NCBI RefSeq assembly: GCF_037963865.1 | Contig: NZ_CP150170.1 | Location: forward strand, 124,001-188,000 | Direction of reading: 5' to 3' | DNA length: 64,000 nt | Source of the DNA: Paenibacillus sp. FSL R10-2734 | GTDB lineage: Bacteria > Bacillota > Bacilli > Paenibacillales > Paenibacillaceae | In this document: one piece after another, positions 46,326 to 55,880 of the stretch | How the letters are laid out: every line of letters begins with the position of its first letter | Position numbering within the stretch: position 1 is the stretch's first letter | The notes under the pieces: generated by a model | Told to the model about the DNA's origin: nothing | Seen by the model: the letters and a program-made list of their open reading frames with translations, nothing else | Database searches by the model: none | Made by a program: the position numbers and the translations under genes

Positions 46326-47204
46326 TTACTCTTTAACCGAACCAACGACAATCCCTGTAACGAAATATTTTTGCATGAACGGATAAATCAACAATAATGG
46401 CAGCGTGGAAACTACGATTTTAGCAGCGTTCAAAGTCTTATTCGAAACTTTTGCTAACTCCATTAATTTTTCAGGATCTGTAATGTTCTGAACCTCAACG
46501 CTGAGCTGTTGGATATAGGTTTGCAATGGATAATTCGCCGTTTTATTAATGTATACCAGGGCTCCAAAGTAGTCATTCCAATGGCCCACAATGGTAAAGA
46601 GTGTAACGGTTGCGAGCGTAGGTAATACTATCGGAAGATAAATTGTACCTAATATTCTCCACTGAGAAGCTCCATCTATATTCGCAGCTTCCTCTAGAGA
46701 TTTTGGTACAGCACGGAATGCATTCATCAGCAAGATAACATTCCCTATCGGTACAGCACCCGGCAAGATCAATGACCAGATGGAGTCTAAAAGATTAAGC
46801 TCTTTGACTACCATAAAGGTTGGAATCAATCCGCCTGAGAATAACATTGCGAAGATAACGAGATTCATATATATCTTCTGACCCGTGAATACTCGTGAGC
46901 TTTTAGACAATGGATAGGCTGTAAGAATCATCAGTCCCATATTCACAAACAGACCTAATACTACCCGCTCTACAGAGATCATGAATGAACGCCAAAATTG
47001 GCTGTCAGACAATAATTTTTCATATGAACTAAACGTCGGATTAACTGGGAATATACTTACAAGATTTGCAGAAGCCGCCGCATTATCACTGAAAGAGATG
47101 GCTACTAAATTGACTAACGGTATAAGACAGGATAAGGCAAACGCTAGAACAAATACCCAGATAATAACATCTGCAATACGACCCTTGATGTTAGATGCGT
47201 AAAT
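46326..47204 (-). CDS. Carbohydrate ABC transporter permease 2 (MalG/LplC type), probable ATT start
   Basis: This inner-membrane permease has six helices. The EAA loop is LEEAANIDGASQWRILGTIY, and KYFVTGIVVGSVKE is the family C-terminus. An in-frame TAA (the stop of permease 1) lies 21 bp upstream, and the frame has no ATG, GTG or TTG until TTG 47012. A start there would delete the first membrane helix. GGGGGG followed by TTCTCCC and ATT (47204) gives a 292-residue protein of normal length with IADVIIWVFVLAFALSCLIP as the first helix. ATT is therefore the likely initiator. Confidence 0.83.
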   Translation of the reverse strand: MYASNIKGRIADVIIWVFVLAFALSCLIPLVNLVAISFSDNAAASANLVSIFPVNPTFSSYEKLLSDSQFWRSFMISVERVVLGLFVNMGLMILTAYPLSKSSRVFTGQKIYMNLVIFAMLFSGGLIPTFMVVKELNLLDSIWSLILPGAVPIGNVILLMNAFRAVPKSLEEAANIDGASQWRILGTIYLPIVLPTLATVTLFTIVGHWNDYFGALVYINKTANYPLQTYIQQLSVEVQNITDPEKLMELAKVSNKTLNAAKIVVSTLPLLLIYPFMQKYFVTGIVVGSVKE

Positions 47205-47222
47205 GGGAGAACCCCCCTTTCT

Positions 47223-48113
47223 TTAGAAAATACGATAATCCGTAAGTTTTTGGGCCAATTTATTCGCAGAAAGAATCAGTACGATACCAACGACTGACCG
47301 TAATAGGCCAACTGCTGTACCTAAGCTGTATTGTCTTTCTACCAGTCCCACCCGATAAACGTAAGTATCAATAATATCCGAAGATTGATACACCAAAGGA
47401 TTATACAGATTGAATATCTGATCAAAACCAGCATTTAATACATTCGGCAAGTTCAAGGTTGTGACCAGCAAAATGGTTGGCATCAAGCCTGGTAACGTGA
47501 TGTGCCACAGTTTCTTAAACCGGTTGGCTCCATCAATGGAGCCCGCCTCATAAAGTCCGGGATCAATGGATGTCAGGGAAGCCAAGTAGATGATTGAACC
47601 GTACCCAAAACCTTTCCAAACATCTGTTAACACAAGCATCGGTCTAAACCAGGTATTGCTGGCCATAAACAAGACCGGGTCAATACCAAACCAACTTAAC
47701 ATTGCATTAACGGGACCTTCGTAAGAGAAGATGTTCATGACTACAGTTGCCAAGATCGCCCATGACAAGAAGTTCGGTAGATAAACAACCGTCTGTATGA
47801 ATCGCTTAGCAAACTTCACACGAATTTCATTTAATAACAAGGCAAACACGATAGATGTAAAAGTGCCCACAATAATTTTCCATAACGCGATAACGATCGT
47901 ATTACTGAAAATCTGTTTGCTGTCAGGAATTTGGAGCATAAATTTGAAATTATCAAGACCTACCCAGGACGAACCACTCATTCCTTTAGCCGGAACATAG
48001 TTTTGAAAAGCCATTATAATACCAAACATTGGAATAAACGAAAAGATAATTAGGAAAATCATGCCTGGCGCCATCATGAAATGGAATGCTGTCTGATCTT
48101 TTTTGTTTTTCAT
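47223..48113 (-). CDS. Carbohydrate ABC transporter permease 1 (LplB/YtcP type)
   Basis: This is a 296-residue integral membrane subunit with six helices. It begins FHFMMAPGMIFLIIFSFIPM and the EAA motif, which contacts the ATPase, is LYEAGSIDGANRFKKLWHIT. It lies 22 bp after the lipoprotein gene and 18 bp before permease 2. No ATPase gene is in the operon, as usual for Paenibacillus systems that share an MsmX-type ATPase encoded elsewhere. Confidence 0.93.
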   Translation of the reverse strand: MKNKKDQTAFHFMMAPGMIFLIIFSFIPMFGIIMAFQNYVPAKGMSGSSWVGLDNFKFMLQIPDSKQIFSNTIVIALWKIIVGTFTSIVFALLLNEIRVKFAKRFIQTVVYLPNFLSWAILATVVMNIFSYEGPVNAMLSWFGIDPVLFMASNTWFRPMLVLTDVWKGFGYGSIIYLASLTSIDPGLYEAGSIDGANRFKKLWHITLPGLMPTILLVTTLNLPNVLNAGFDQIFNLYNPLVYQSSDIIDTYVYRVGLVERQYSLGTAVGLLRSVVGIVLILSANKLAQKLTDYRIF

Positions 48114-48135
48114 TTACGGATCATCTCTTTCAACA

Positions 48136-49848
48136 TCATTTGGTTGCTATCGCTTCGTTAACTTCCTTAGTAATTACGTCGCCGCCAGTTTTATTCCAGC
48201 TTTCTACAAACTTATCAAATGCGTCAGGTGTTTGCTCACCTGTGATGATCTTCAAGTACATTTCAAGTTCCATTTTAGTAAGGGTCGGCCATTTCAAAGT
48301 CATGGAAGATGTGCTTCCAAAGAATACTGGATTTACTTCTTTAATATTAGAGGCTTTCACCAAATTAGCTGTCGTAATACTGGAGGTATATCCAGCCCAT
48401 GCATTGGAGTCTGGTGCTTCTCCATTCTTCTCACTATCAAGAAATTTCTTATAGGAGTTATAAGCCGTTAAATCCTCATTGCTACTTAACTTACTTGTAT
48501 CGCCTGTGTCTAATGCTTCTTTCATGATGTCAACATTACGATAGAAAGCGTCATAATAATCGATATTAATCGCGAGCGGAGATCCGCCAACATTCATGCT
48601 CTTATAATCTTCAAATTCTTTCAAAGCTTCTGCATCTTTTTCTTGGTAACGCTGGTAGTCATATTGAACACTCACAAGCTTGGCTGCAAGTTCAGGATGT
48701 TCATAGCCTTTGCGAACAACCAGATAGCTACTAGAAGGATTTCCAGTGAACATTGTAAGCGAGCCATCCTCTGATTGTGGGGCAACATAAGATACCCATT
48801 TCGCTTCTGGATTCAGCTTAAGCGTGTCAGCCACAGTCCAGCTTCCCCACCAGTTATCCATGAAAGACCCACTTTTTCCACTTGTAAGTAGCGCCTTGCG
48901 ATCATCACCAGTACGTACTGCAAACTGACGATCAATCAAGTTATTCTTATACATTTCAGACAACTTGGTCAGTGCTGGCTTCATCTCTGGTTGAACAGAT
49001 CCGTATACAGCCTTTCCACTTCCATCATCAATCCACTGTTTTGGATACGCACCGTATAGCGAAAAGATATTATTAAATGAGAATTGCCCACCCGAAACAC
49101 CGGCAACGTTTTCATTATCAACAACAAGACCAAGCGTTTTACCGGCTCCGTTACCACCTGGATCTTTTTCTACAAATTGCGTAATAATGTTCTCAACATC
49201 AGCCATAGATTTCGGCTCTGCAAGTCCCAGTTTGTCCATCCAATCTTTGCGAAGCCAGAGGATACCAGGACCATGTGAGATTTCAGTAGTTGGTATAGCC
49301 ATTAGCTTGCCATCAAACTTTGCACTATCCAGAACACGTCCATCGTAGGAATCATAAATTTCCTTAATCCGATCGCTGGCAGTATTCTCATAAGCATCCG
49401 TCAGATCTGCAATCAGATCGTTCTCATAAAGCTGTTGCAATGTCGCGTAATCAGGAACCACCATAAGATCGGGGATTTCACCACTTACAATCGCCATCGA
49501 AACTTTCTGACTGTAGTCTGTACCATCATTAGCTTCAAACGATGTTGTGTTTTGGATGTTCAGCTTATTTTTGAAATATCTTGTCCACACATTGTTTGTG
49601 GCATTATCGTTCTCATAAGACGTTCCCGCAAGTGCTGAATAGCTCGTTGCTACTTGTCCAACAGAATAAGTAACCGTTTCAGGATAGGCGCCAAACGGAG
49701 TCGTCTGTGCTTCTTTCCATGCAGGATCACTTGCATCTATCTTTGGGGTAGATGCTGCAGAATTATTAGAACTCGAACAACCTACCATAGCAACAGCTAA
49801 TAGTGATGTTAATATTATGGAGCTTGATTTTCTCAATTTATGTTTCAT
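48136..49848 (-). CDS. Extracellular sugar-binding lipoprotein (family 1 SBP, LplA-like)
   Basis: This is a 570-residue lipoprotein. The signal ends in the lipobox AVAMVGC, with Cys24 as the lipidation site. The length is typical of the large Paenibacillus SBPs for complex oligosaccharides. SBP motifs include YSQKVSMAIVSGEIPDLMVV, GILWLRKDWMDKLGL and SYLVVRKGYEHPELAAKLVS. ATG 49848 follows GGGAGG by nine bases. A perfect cre site is 40 bp upstream. It is the first gene of the uptake operon, divergent from yesN-yesM. Confidence 0.93.
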   Translation of the reverse strand: MKHKLRKSSSIILTSLLAVAMVGCSSSNNSAASTPKIDASDPAWKEAQTTPFGAYPETVTYSVGQVATSYSALAGTSYENDNATNNVWTRYFKNKLNIQNTTSFEANDGTDYSQKVSMAIVSGEIPDLMVVPDYATLQQLYENDLIADLTDAYENTASDRIKEIYDSYDGRVLDSAKFDGKLMAIPTTEISHGPGILWLRKDWMDKLGLAEPKSMADVENIITQFVEKDPGGNGAGKTLGLVVDNENVAGVSGGQFSFNNIFSLYGAYPKQWIDDGSGKAVYGSVQPEMKPALTKLSEMYKNNLIDRQFAVRTGDDRKALLTSGKSGSFMDNWWGSWTVADTLKLNPEAKWVSYVAPQSEDGSLTMFTGNPSSSYLVVRKGYEHPELAAKLVSVQYDYQRYQEKDAEALKEFEDYKSMNVGGSPLAINIDYYDAFYRNVDIMKEALDTGDTSKLSSNEDLTAYNSYKKFLDSEKNGEAPDSNAWAGYTSSITTANLVKASNIKEVNPVFFGSTSSMTLKWPTLTKMELEMYLKIITGEQTPDAFDKFVESWNKTGGDVITKEVNEAIATK

Positions 49849-49887
49849 TATAAAAAGCCTCCCTTGTTCTATAAAAAAGCTCATATT

Positions 49888-49902
49888 AGAAAACGATTTC
49901 AA
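49888..49902 (-). promoter_or_regulatory. CcpA catabolite-responsive element (cre)
   Basis: Minus-strand TTGAAATCGTTTTCT fits every position of the cre consensus WTGNAANCGNWNNCW. It lies 40 bp before the lipoprotein gene start and next to a TAATAT -10-like sequence. Glucose repression of the uptake operon is expected. Confidence 0.75.
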
Positions 49903-50100
49903 AGCGCCGGCCAGCTTCGGGAAAGTTCATATTGTTACTCCTTTAAGTTTATAGATTGTTACTATCCAGCGTAAACGCAAAATAATTGTGTTTTACACCA
50001 ATAAATACTCATTATGACGATAATGTCGAAGGAAAATTGCTACGGTCGAAGATGTTATACTACAATATCAATGTCACTACATGTCGAAAGGTGGAACATA

Positions 50101-51669
50101 ATGTTATCCATATTAGTGGTGGATGATCATAAGGAGGAGCGAGAGGGGATTGCTTTCCTCATTAAGGAGCTTGGCTTCCCACTCCAATTGCATGTTGCAG
50201 AAAACGGTCGTAAAGCACTTGAATATGTAAGCGCACACTCTGTCGATATTCTATTTACCGATGTGCGGATGCCTATAATGGATGGATTGCAGCTAACAAA
50301 GGAAGCATTAAAGCTATTCCCCAAATTAAAGGTGATCTTATTCAGTGGGTTCGCTGAATTTGAGTATGCCAAAACAGCCCTCTCCCTGGGTGTATCAGAG
50401 TATCTTTTGAAACCGGTTAACATTGAAGCATTCCAGACTACTTTAGAAAAAGTTATTCAGGAATTAAAGATCGAGCAGCAAAAAGAAGAAAAAGCACAAA
50501 GAAAGTTAAGCTATGTGAAAAAACATATACTCTTCTCTCTAGTCAATGGCATCGGAAGCCCTCTTCCTCTTCAAGAGTTGTCCATTGAATTACCCAGCCA
50601 TTACAATAAAATGCTGTTGTTAGAATTCGATAAGCCTTTTTTTGAATCTGTGGACTCGGAGTTCGAAGAGTTTGTGCTTGATTTAATAGACACATCTGCT
50701 GATTACTTGAATCTAAACGGATGTCAAAGTCTACTACTGTTTCCCGAGCAAGAATTCCATTCTTCCCTGTTTGATAATAATTCAGCAATGCACCTGCATC
50801 ATTGTATCCTTGATAAATATAAAGTGAATTGTTATCTCGCTATGAAAGAGGAAGTAACTTCGATACTAGATTTAGGTTCACTCTTGACTTCATTAGAAGA
50901 ATTGATGGAATATCGTTTTTTTCTCCCAGATACCTTTGTATTCAATACGCAAAACGACTTAAATTTCTCTGAGACCCTGTATCCAGATCTTACAGATAGC
51001 CATCTACTGGATCAGATTCGAAATAATCTGAAGGATCAAGATGTTTTTAGCTTACGGGCAAATACTGAAATCTTATATCAAAAATACGTACATCAAGTAC
51101 AGTATTCACATCTGTATGTAAAGTATATGTTCTCCACAATCTATCAGGAGATCATGACACAAGCTGCGCCTATATCAGAAATGGAGCTGCAGACTGCCGT
51201 CGAGACTATATATGGATCTGAAGATTTGCGGGATATCAAAGATATAATATTTGAAGGTATCGCTCGGATTGATCAGAATTCTACCAACCATGAGCCTACT
51301 CAGAACCGTGATGTCGATGCCGTCAAACAATATATTGAACAATATTATGCAGATGATCTAAGTTTGGAAATGCTTGCTGCTAAAGTATATTTATCTCCAC
51401 ATTATCTTAGCTCTATATTCAAGAAGCAGACAGGCTGTGGGCTTAATAAATATATTAAGAATGTCCGCATGCAAAACGCAAAAGAGTTGTTAATAAATAC
51501 GCATCAAAAAATCTCAAACATTTGTACCGCAGTAGGCTATCGCAATATTTCATACTTCTGCCAAAATTTCAGAGATTTCTATGGGTACACACCAGAAAAA
51601 TATAGACAATATAATCAGAAATCCTCTGTATATCGGGAGGAGCAATATGCGACTTTGGCGGACACTTAG
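50101..51669 (+). CDS. yesN: YesN-type response regulator with AraC DNA-binding domain
   Basis: This is a 522-residue regulator. The receiver domain (1-120) has the phospho-Asp at 54 in ILFTDVRMPIMDG and KPVNIEAF after the conserved Lys. A long helical middle follows, then an AraC-type double helix-turn-helix (LSLEMLAAKVYLSPHYLSSI, GYRNISYFCQNFRDFYGYTP). ATG 50101 follows AAAGGTGG by six bases. Its end overlaps yesM by 23 bp. It is expected to activate the divergent sugar uptake operon when phosphorylated. Confidence 0.93.
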   Translation: MLSILVVDDHKEEREGIAFLIKELGFPLQLHVAENGRKALEYVSAHSVDILFTDVRMPIMDGLQLTKEALKLFPKLKVILFSGFAEFEYAKTALSLGVSEYLLKPVNIEAFQTTLEKVIQELKIEQQKEEKAQRKLSYVKKHILFSLVNGIGSPLPLQELSIELPSHYNKMLLLEFDKPFFESVDSEFEEFVLDLIDTSADYLNLNGCQSLLLFPEQEFHSSLFDNNSAMHLHHCILDKYKVNCYLAMKEEVTSILDLGSLLTSLEELMEYRFFLPDTFVFNTQNDLNFSETLYPDLTDSHLLDQIRNNLKDQDVFSLRANTEILYQKYVHQVQYSHLYVKYMFSTIYQEIMTQAAPISEMELQTAVETIYGSEDLRDIKDIIFEGIARIDQNSTNHEPTQNRDVDAVKQYIEQYYADDLSLEMLAAKVYLSPHYLSSIFKKQTGCGLNKYIKNVRMQNAKELLINTHQKISNICTAVGYRNISYFCQNFRDFYGYTPEKYRQYNQKSSVYREEQYATLADT

Positions 51670-53371
51670 GCAAAATATTCGCGACTTGAGATTTCAAACC
51701 AAGATCATGCTTTCATTTATGTTAATCAGTATGATTCCTGTTATTATATTGGGAAGTTTCTGCTATCAAGAAGCCAAATCATCCCTGATTAAGCAATCCA
51801 AATCTGATTTAAAAGCAGCCTTAGATCAAGGGGCCTTAGCTTTAAATAGTCAACTGGATGTCTACAATAAACTTATGAACTTCTTGAGTTTTAATCAGGA
51901 AATTATTAATTCAGCCAATCATACCTATACAAGTATGTATGAAATGTATGATCAGTTAACCCATGTGATTGACCAAAATTTCAATACGGCACGGTATCTA
52001 AATACAGGTGTCGAACAAATAACACTGTATACAGGGAGCAATCTTTTGGCACACGGCAGTACCGTCAGACCCCTAAATGATATTAAACAGAAACAATGGT
52101 ACCAGATGTTGATGAAATCAGTTGATGTTCTGTGGTTTACGGATAACAAGGAGATTTTTGCTGTTCGACGCATTATTAATACGAAACAGAAAGATCCTAA
52201 AGAAAATGTGCTGCATGCACGTGTGAATTACAATTCGCTATTCAAGCCTTTTGACCCCTTACTCTCTCAAGGTTCAGAGATTCTCGTCAAAGACACTTAT
52301 GGAAAGTCGATTTATGCTTCACCTGGCATAGAGGGATATACTTCTTCTGATAACACAGACAGCTTGGATACGCTACATTGGAAAAATACGAAGTACACTG
52401 TATTACAATCTGAAGTTCCTATATCAGGATGGACAGTTATGCTATTCAAACCTACGAAGATAATTACGAATTCTGCTTGGAAAATCATCCCGACAATTGG
52501 GCTTGTTATTGTTGCCTGTATTGCCGCCGTTGCTATAACTGCCAATCTGTTCTCTCGAAAGTTCAATTCACAAATTAAGCGCCTGCGCAATAATATGCGC
52601 ACCGTAGAAGAGGGGGCGCTGGAAGTCACAGTCACTAGCACATCCAAAGATGAAATTGGGGATTTAATTAGAGGCTTTGGCAACATGGTCGACAAAACTA
52701 AAGTGTTAATCGATAAGGTCTATATTGAGGAAATTTCACGAAAAGAATATGAAATGAAAGCCCTACAGGCTCAGATTAACCCTCATTTTCTATATAATGC
52801 TCTTTCGCTCATCAATTGGAGAGCCATTAGAATCCATGCAACAGATATAAGTGAAATGGCGCAGCTTCTATCCACGTTCTATCGGACTACGCTGAATAAA
52901 GGGAATAATATTATTTCAGTTTCAGATGAACTATTGAATGTACAATCTTATATACAAATTCAGCTTAACATGCATAGCAACAGCTTTGAGGTAGAGTATC
53001 AGATCGACGAGGCCATTCTCTCTTATTACATGCCTAACCTAATGCTTCAGCCTCTAATTGAGAATGCTATTATTCATGGTATCGAGAATAGAGAAGAAGA
53101 AGAAGGCAGCAAAATTATTCTATCCGGAGAAATGGTGGAAGAGTGTATCATCTTCAAAGTAAAGGATAATGGCGTTGGCATCCCACAAGAACGACTCAAT
53201 CTTCTGCTTAAATCACAGTCTATAGGCTATGGCCTCAAAAATGTAAATGACCGGGCTATGCTAATGTACGGACCAGAATACGGCTTGTCCATTACCAGTA
53301 TTCTAGGACTGGGAACGGAGGTCACATTCCGATTTCCATCCAAAAGATTCGAAGGTAGCTCAGATCTATAA
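51647..53371 (+). CDS. yesM: YesM-type sensor histidine kinase
   Basis: This 574-residue membrane kinase has TM1 at about residues 18-40 (IMLSFMLISMIPVIILGSF), an extracellular Cache-like sensor region, TM2 at about 285-308 (IIPTIGLVIVACIAAVAITA) and HAMP. The His_kinase box is QINPHFLYNALSLINWRAIR with His380. The HATPase has LMLQPLIENAIIHGIE and VKDNGVGIPQERL. GGGAGGAG precedes ATG 51647, inside yesN, so the pair is translationally coupled. It likely senses a sugar, directly or through the SBP. Confidence 0.93.
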   Translation: MRLWRTLRQNIRDLRFQTKIMLSFMLISMIPVIILGSFCYQEAKSSLIKQSKSDLKAALDQGALALNSQLDVYNKLMNFLSFNQEIINSANHTYTSMYEMYDQLTHVIDQNFNTARYLNTGVEQITLYTGSNLLAHGSTVRPLNDIKQKQWYQMLMKSVDVLWFTDNKEIFAVRRIINTKQKDPKENVLHARVNYNSLFKPFDPLLSQGSEILVKDTYGKSIYASPGIEGYTSSDNTDSLDTLHWKNTKYTVLQSEVPISGWTVMLFKPTKIITNSAWKIIPTIGLVIVACIAAVAITANLFSRKFNSQIKRLRNNMRTVEEGALEVTVTSTSKDEIGDLIRGFGNMVDKTKVLIDKVYIEEISRKEYEMKALQAQINPHFLYNALSLINWRAIRIHATDISEMAQLLSTFYRTTLNKGNNIISVSDELLNVQSYIQIQLNMHSNSFEVEYQIDEAILSYYMPNLMLQPLIENAIIHGIENREEEEGSKIILSGEMVEECIIFKVKDNGVGIPQERLNLLLKSQSIGYGLKNVNDRAMLMYGPEYGLSITSILGLGTEVTFRFPSKRFEGSSDL

Positions 53372-53408
53372 CTCTTGTAAATGCGTTGATGTTAACTGGC
53401 TACGCTCA

Positions 53409-53458
53409 AAAAATCAACCGGGACTAGTACGCTGGTTTCAAAAAGACCCGGTTGATTT
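53409..53458. terminator. Bidirectional terminator between yesM and the ManC gene
   Basis: AAATCAACCGGG (53411-53422) pairs with CCCGGTTGATTT (53447-53458), flanked by A and T runs. Confidence 0.85.
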
Positions 53459-53474
53459 ATTTCACTCCATATCG

Positions 53475-54842
53475 TTAATTATCAAGGGAGCTTCCCCCCC
53501 CCTCCCATCCGGTAGAAACACGCACATAATCTTCAGCGTCAGGAAATGACGCTAATTCAATGATGATCAATTCGAGCGCTGTAATCGCCCGCAGACCATG
53601 TCTCGCACCCACAGGAACCGTAACCGTGTCTCCGGCAGCAACCACATGAAGAATGCCGTTCATACGGTACTCTCCGCTACCAGAAAGAAAAGACCATATT
53701 TCTTTAGTATGCCTGTGAAAATGATAGCTAGTGTGCTTCCCTGCCAGCATGGTGATTTTGGAAGTCGTAACCTCATCACCTGCTGCTGTACGAGAGAAAT
53801 CTAGAATGCGCGAGCTTCCCCACCGCTTTTCTTCAATCATAGGCCTTGCGGCATGACCCTCCAGCTTCTGCTTAATCCGTTTTGCTTGCTCTATCCCTGC
53901 AACCAAAATACCATCCGGACCTGCCGCCACGATCAAACCTGGGGCACCGATGACATGCACGGGACAAGAGAGCTCGTTGACTAAATGTGTTCCTTTTGAA
54001 TCCTCAGAAATACTCCCCCTGCCAATTACTTTTTCCTGCAAATGAGGAGTAAGCGCATCCCAACTGCCAATATCCGCCCATACCCCACTATAGGGAATAA
54101 CTACCGCTCGCCGCGTGTGCTCTAACACCTCATAATCAAAGCTTCGTTCTGGCAATTTGTCATAACGCTCCAGCAGCTGAATGTAATCCACGGGGATATC
54201 CCTTCCAACCATACAAGAGAGCAAGTGCCCTAACGAAGAGGAGAACACACCGCAATTCCAGAGCCCTCCTTGGGAAATAAATTCGGCGGCCCTCGCTTCA
54301 TCCGGCTTCTCTGCAAACTGATCAACATTTAAAAAGGACGTACCACATGAACCTTCACTTGGTAAAATATATCCAAACTGTGTGGAGGGGAATTCAGGTG
54401 TAACCCCTATCAGAGCAATATCCGCCTGTGATTCTGAAAGCACATTGGGAAACCGTTGAAGCTGCTTAAAAAAAGAAGCCTCCACATAGGAATCCACCGG
54501 AATGACCACTATGATCTCTTCTAGGTCTATCTTCTTCACGGAGTGCAAGTAGCTCGCCGCGAGAGCGACCGCAGTAAAGGTTCCCCGCTTCTGCGGCTCC
54601 GCCAGCAAGGAAACCTGATCGCCAACGGATTTCCGGGTAATCTCCACCTGACTGCGATGGGTGACAATGCAGCTAGAATCCAGCAATCCTGCCTCCTCCA
54701 GCCCTCTGCATACTCGCTCGATCATCGACTCCATACCGCCATTTTCTGTTGGAAGAAGCCTTAAAAATGCCTTTGACCTGATCTCATTCGACAGCGGCCA
54801 CAGCCTCTTCCCCGATCCCCCTGAAAGGAGCACGATCTGCAA
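53475..54842 (-). CDS. manC: Mannose-1-phosphate guanylyltransferase-like (ManC type) with cupin domain
   Basis: This 455-residue nucleotidyltransferase starts with the pyrophosphorylase signature LLSGGSGKRLWPLSNEIRSK, then LAEPQKRGTFTAVALAA and IVVIPVDSYVE. A C-terminal cupin (MannoseP_isomer-like, HTSYHFHRHTKEIWSFLSG) follows. It would make GDP-mannose or a related NDP-sugar for polysaccharide or spore-surface glycans. TTG 54842 follows AGGGGGG. It starts two bases after the DUF6492 gene, forming a two-gene operon. The exact sugar is uncertain. Confidence 0.85.
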   Translation of the reverse strand: MQIVLLSGGSGKRLWPLSNEIRSKAFLRLLPTENGGMESMIERVCRGLEEAGLLDSSCIVTHRSQVEITRKSVGDQVSLLAEPQKRGTFTAVALAASYLHSVKKIDLEEIIVVIPVDSYVEASFFKQLQRFPNVLSESQADIALIGVTPEFPSTQFGYILPSEGSCGTSFLNVDQFAEKPDEARAAEFISQGGLWNCGVFSSSLGHLLSCMVGRDIPVDYIQLLERYDKLPERSFDYEVLEHTRRAVVIPYSGVWADIGSWDALTPHLQEKVIGRGSISEDSKGTHLVNELSCPVHVIGAPGLIVAAGPDGILVAGIEQAKRIKQKLEGHAARPMIEEKRWGSSRILDFSRTAAGDEVTTSKITMLAGKHTSYHFHRHTKEIWSFLSGSGEYRMNGILHVVAAGDTVTVPVGARHGLRAITALELIIIELASFPDAEDYVRVSTGWEGGGSSLDN

Positions 54843-54844
54843 CC

Positions 54845-55681
54845 CTATCGCCCCCCTGCGCTGGACTTACTACTCGCTGTTCTCACATACCCTTTCCGTT
54901 TATGAAAAGACAACGATCTATACTTTGCCGCCAGGTGGCTCAGCTTCTGCTTGGATAGCTGACCTGCATTCATATGGAGGCCTTTATTGCGAGACTTTTG
55001 GATCTTCATGCCCCCACGTTCCTTCGAATACAGGTAATTTCCATAGGTTTCGAATTCAGAGAAGGCAAATTGCTTGGTGCGGTTCATGCTGTGTAAAATC
55101 GCCGAATACCAGGGCCTTTGATGCTTGATTTCGATTTCTCTTTTCATTTGAGTCAATTGGCTGCGTTCAAACAGCATATAATGCGTCACAAAAGAGGAAG
55201 TGGACGCCGCCTTCTTACCCATCAGCTTCTTATAGGTTGCAAAGTACTGAGGCTGACTCCAATTACGGCTGTAAAAAATCGTCTTTCCTTTTTCACGGAA
55301 CCGATGAGGAGCGATTAAGACCGTATCTGCATCAATGACTAAAAAATAATCAGCCGTACACAGCTTGTCACCATTCAGCTTCAACAATTGCTGGAACAAC
55401 CAGCCGGATCTTTCCCATTTCCGTGAACGGTAATGGATATCTTTTTTTGTAATCGGCAGAACCGTATTCTCATCGACAAATGTGCAGCCCTTTTTACGGC
55501 AGAAATCTAGTATCCGTGTCTTTTTTGGAGCAACAATCAGAATTCGACCTATCGGATGCTTAACATGTTTGCGGACAGCGTCAATAACATAGGGAAGTGT
55601 AGCCAAATCCTTCTCGATTGCCGGAATCAATACATCTATGGTCACGGCATGTCTTATGCGAACCTTAATGGACGAGGGCAT
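54845..55681 (-). CDS. DUF6492-family putative glycosyltransferase
   Basis: This 278-residue protein has a GT-A-like start (TIDVLIPAIEKDLATLPYVI, IGRILIVAPKK) and a DxD-type motif, YFLVIDADTVLIAP, that would hold the metal and NDP-sugar. The C-terminal third is very basic (KKRKGY-like, RSLSFHKRKGYVRTASS). GGAGATG precedes the ATG. It is coupled to the ManC-like gene, so using the GDP-sugar made there is the natural inference. The large 51-bp repeat array lies in its upstream region. Confidence 0.75.
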   Translation of the reverse strand: MPSSIKVRIRHAVTIDVLIPAIEKDLATLPYVIDAVRKHVKHPIGRILIVAPKKTRILDFCRKKGCTFVDENTVLPITKKDIHYRSRKWERSGWLFQQLLKLNGDKLCTADYFLVIDADTVLIAPHRFREKGKTIFYSRNWSQPQYFATYKKLMGKKAASTSSFVTHYMLFERSQLTQMKREIEIKHQRPWYSAILHSMNRTKQFAFSEFETYGNYLYSKERGGMKIQKSRNKGLHMNAGQLSKQKLSHLAAKYRSLSFHKRKGYVRTASSKSSAGGR

Positions 55682-55880
55682 AGGGTCATCTCCATATCAT
55701 GATTTTGCTTTAGGATATGAACATGATAAGGAAAGGGAATGGGCTTATTGTAAACATAAGAGAGGGACAAGAAGAGGGATAAGCATCACAGAATTGTTCA
55801 GCTGAGTGGGATACGTATGACGGACAAATCTGTGATGCGTGGGAAGGATGATTGTGAAAGTTCGATACCTAACTACGGGC

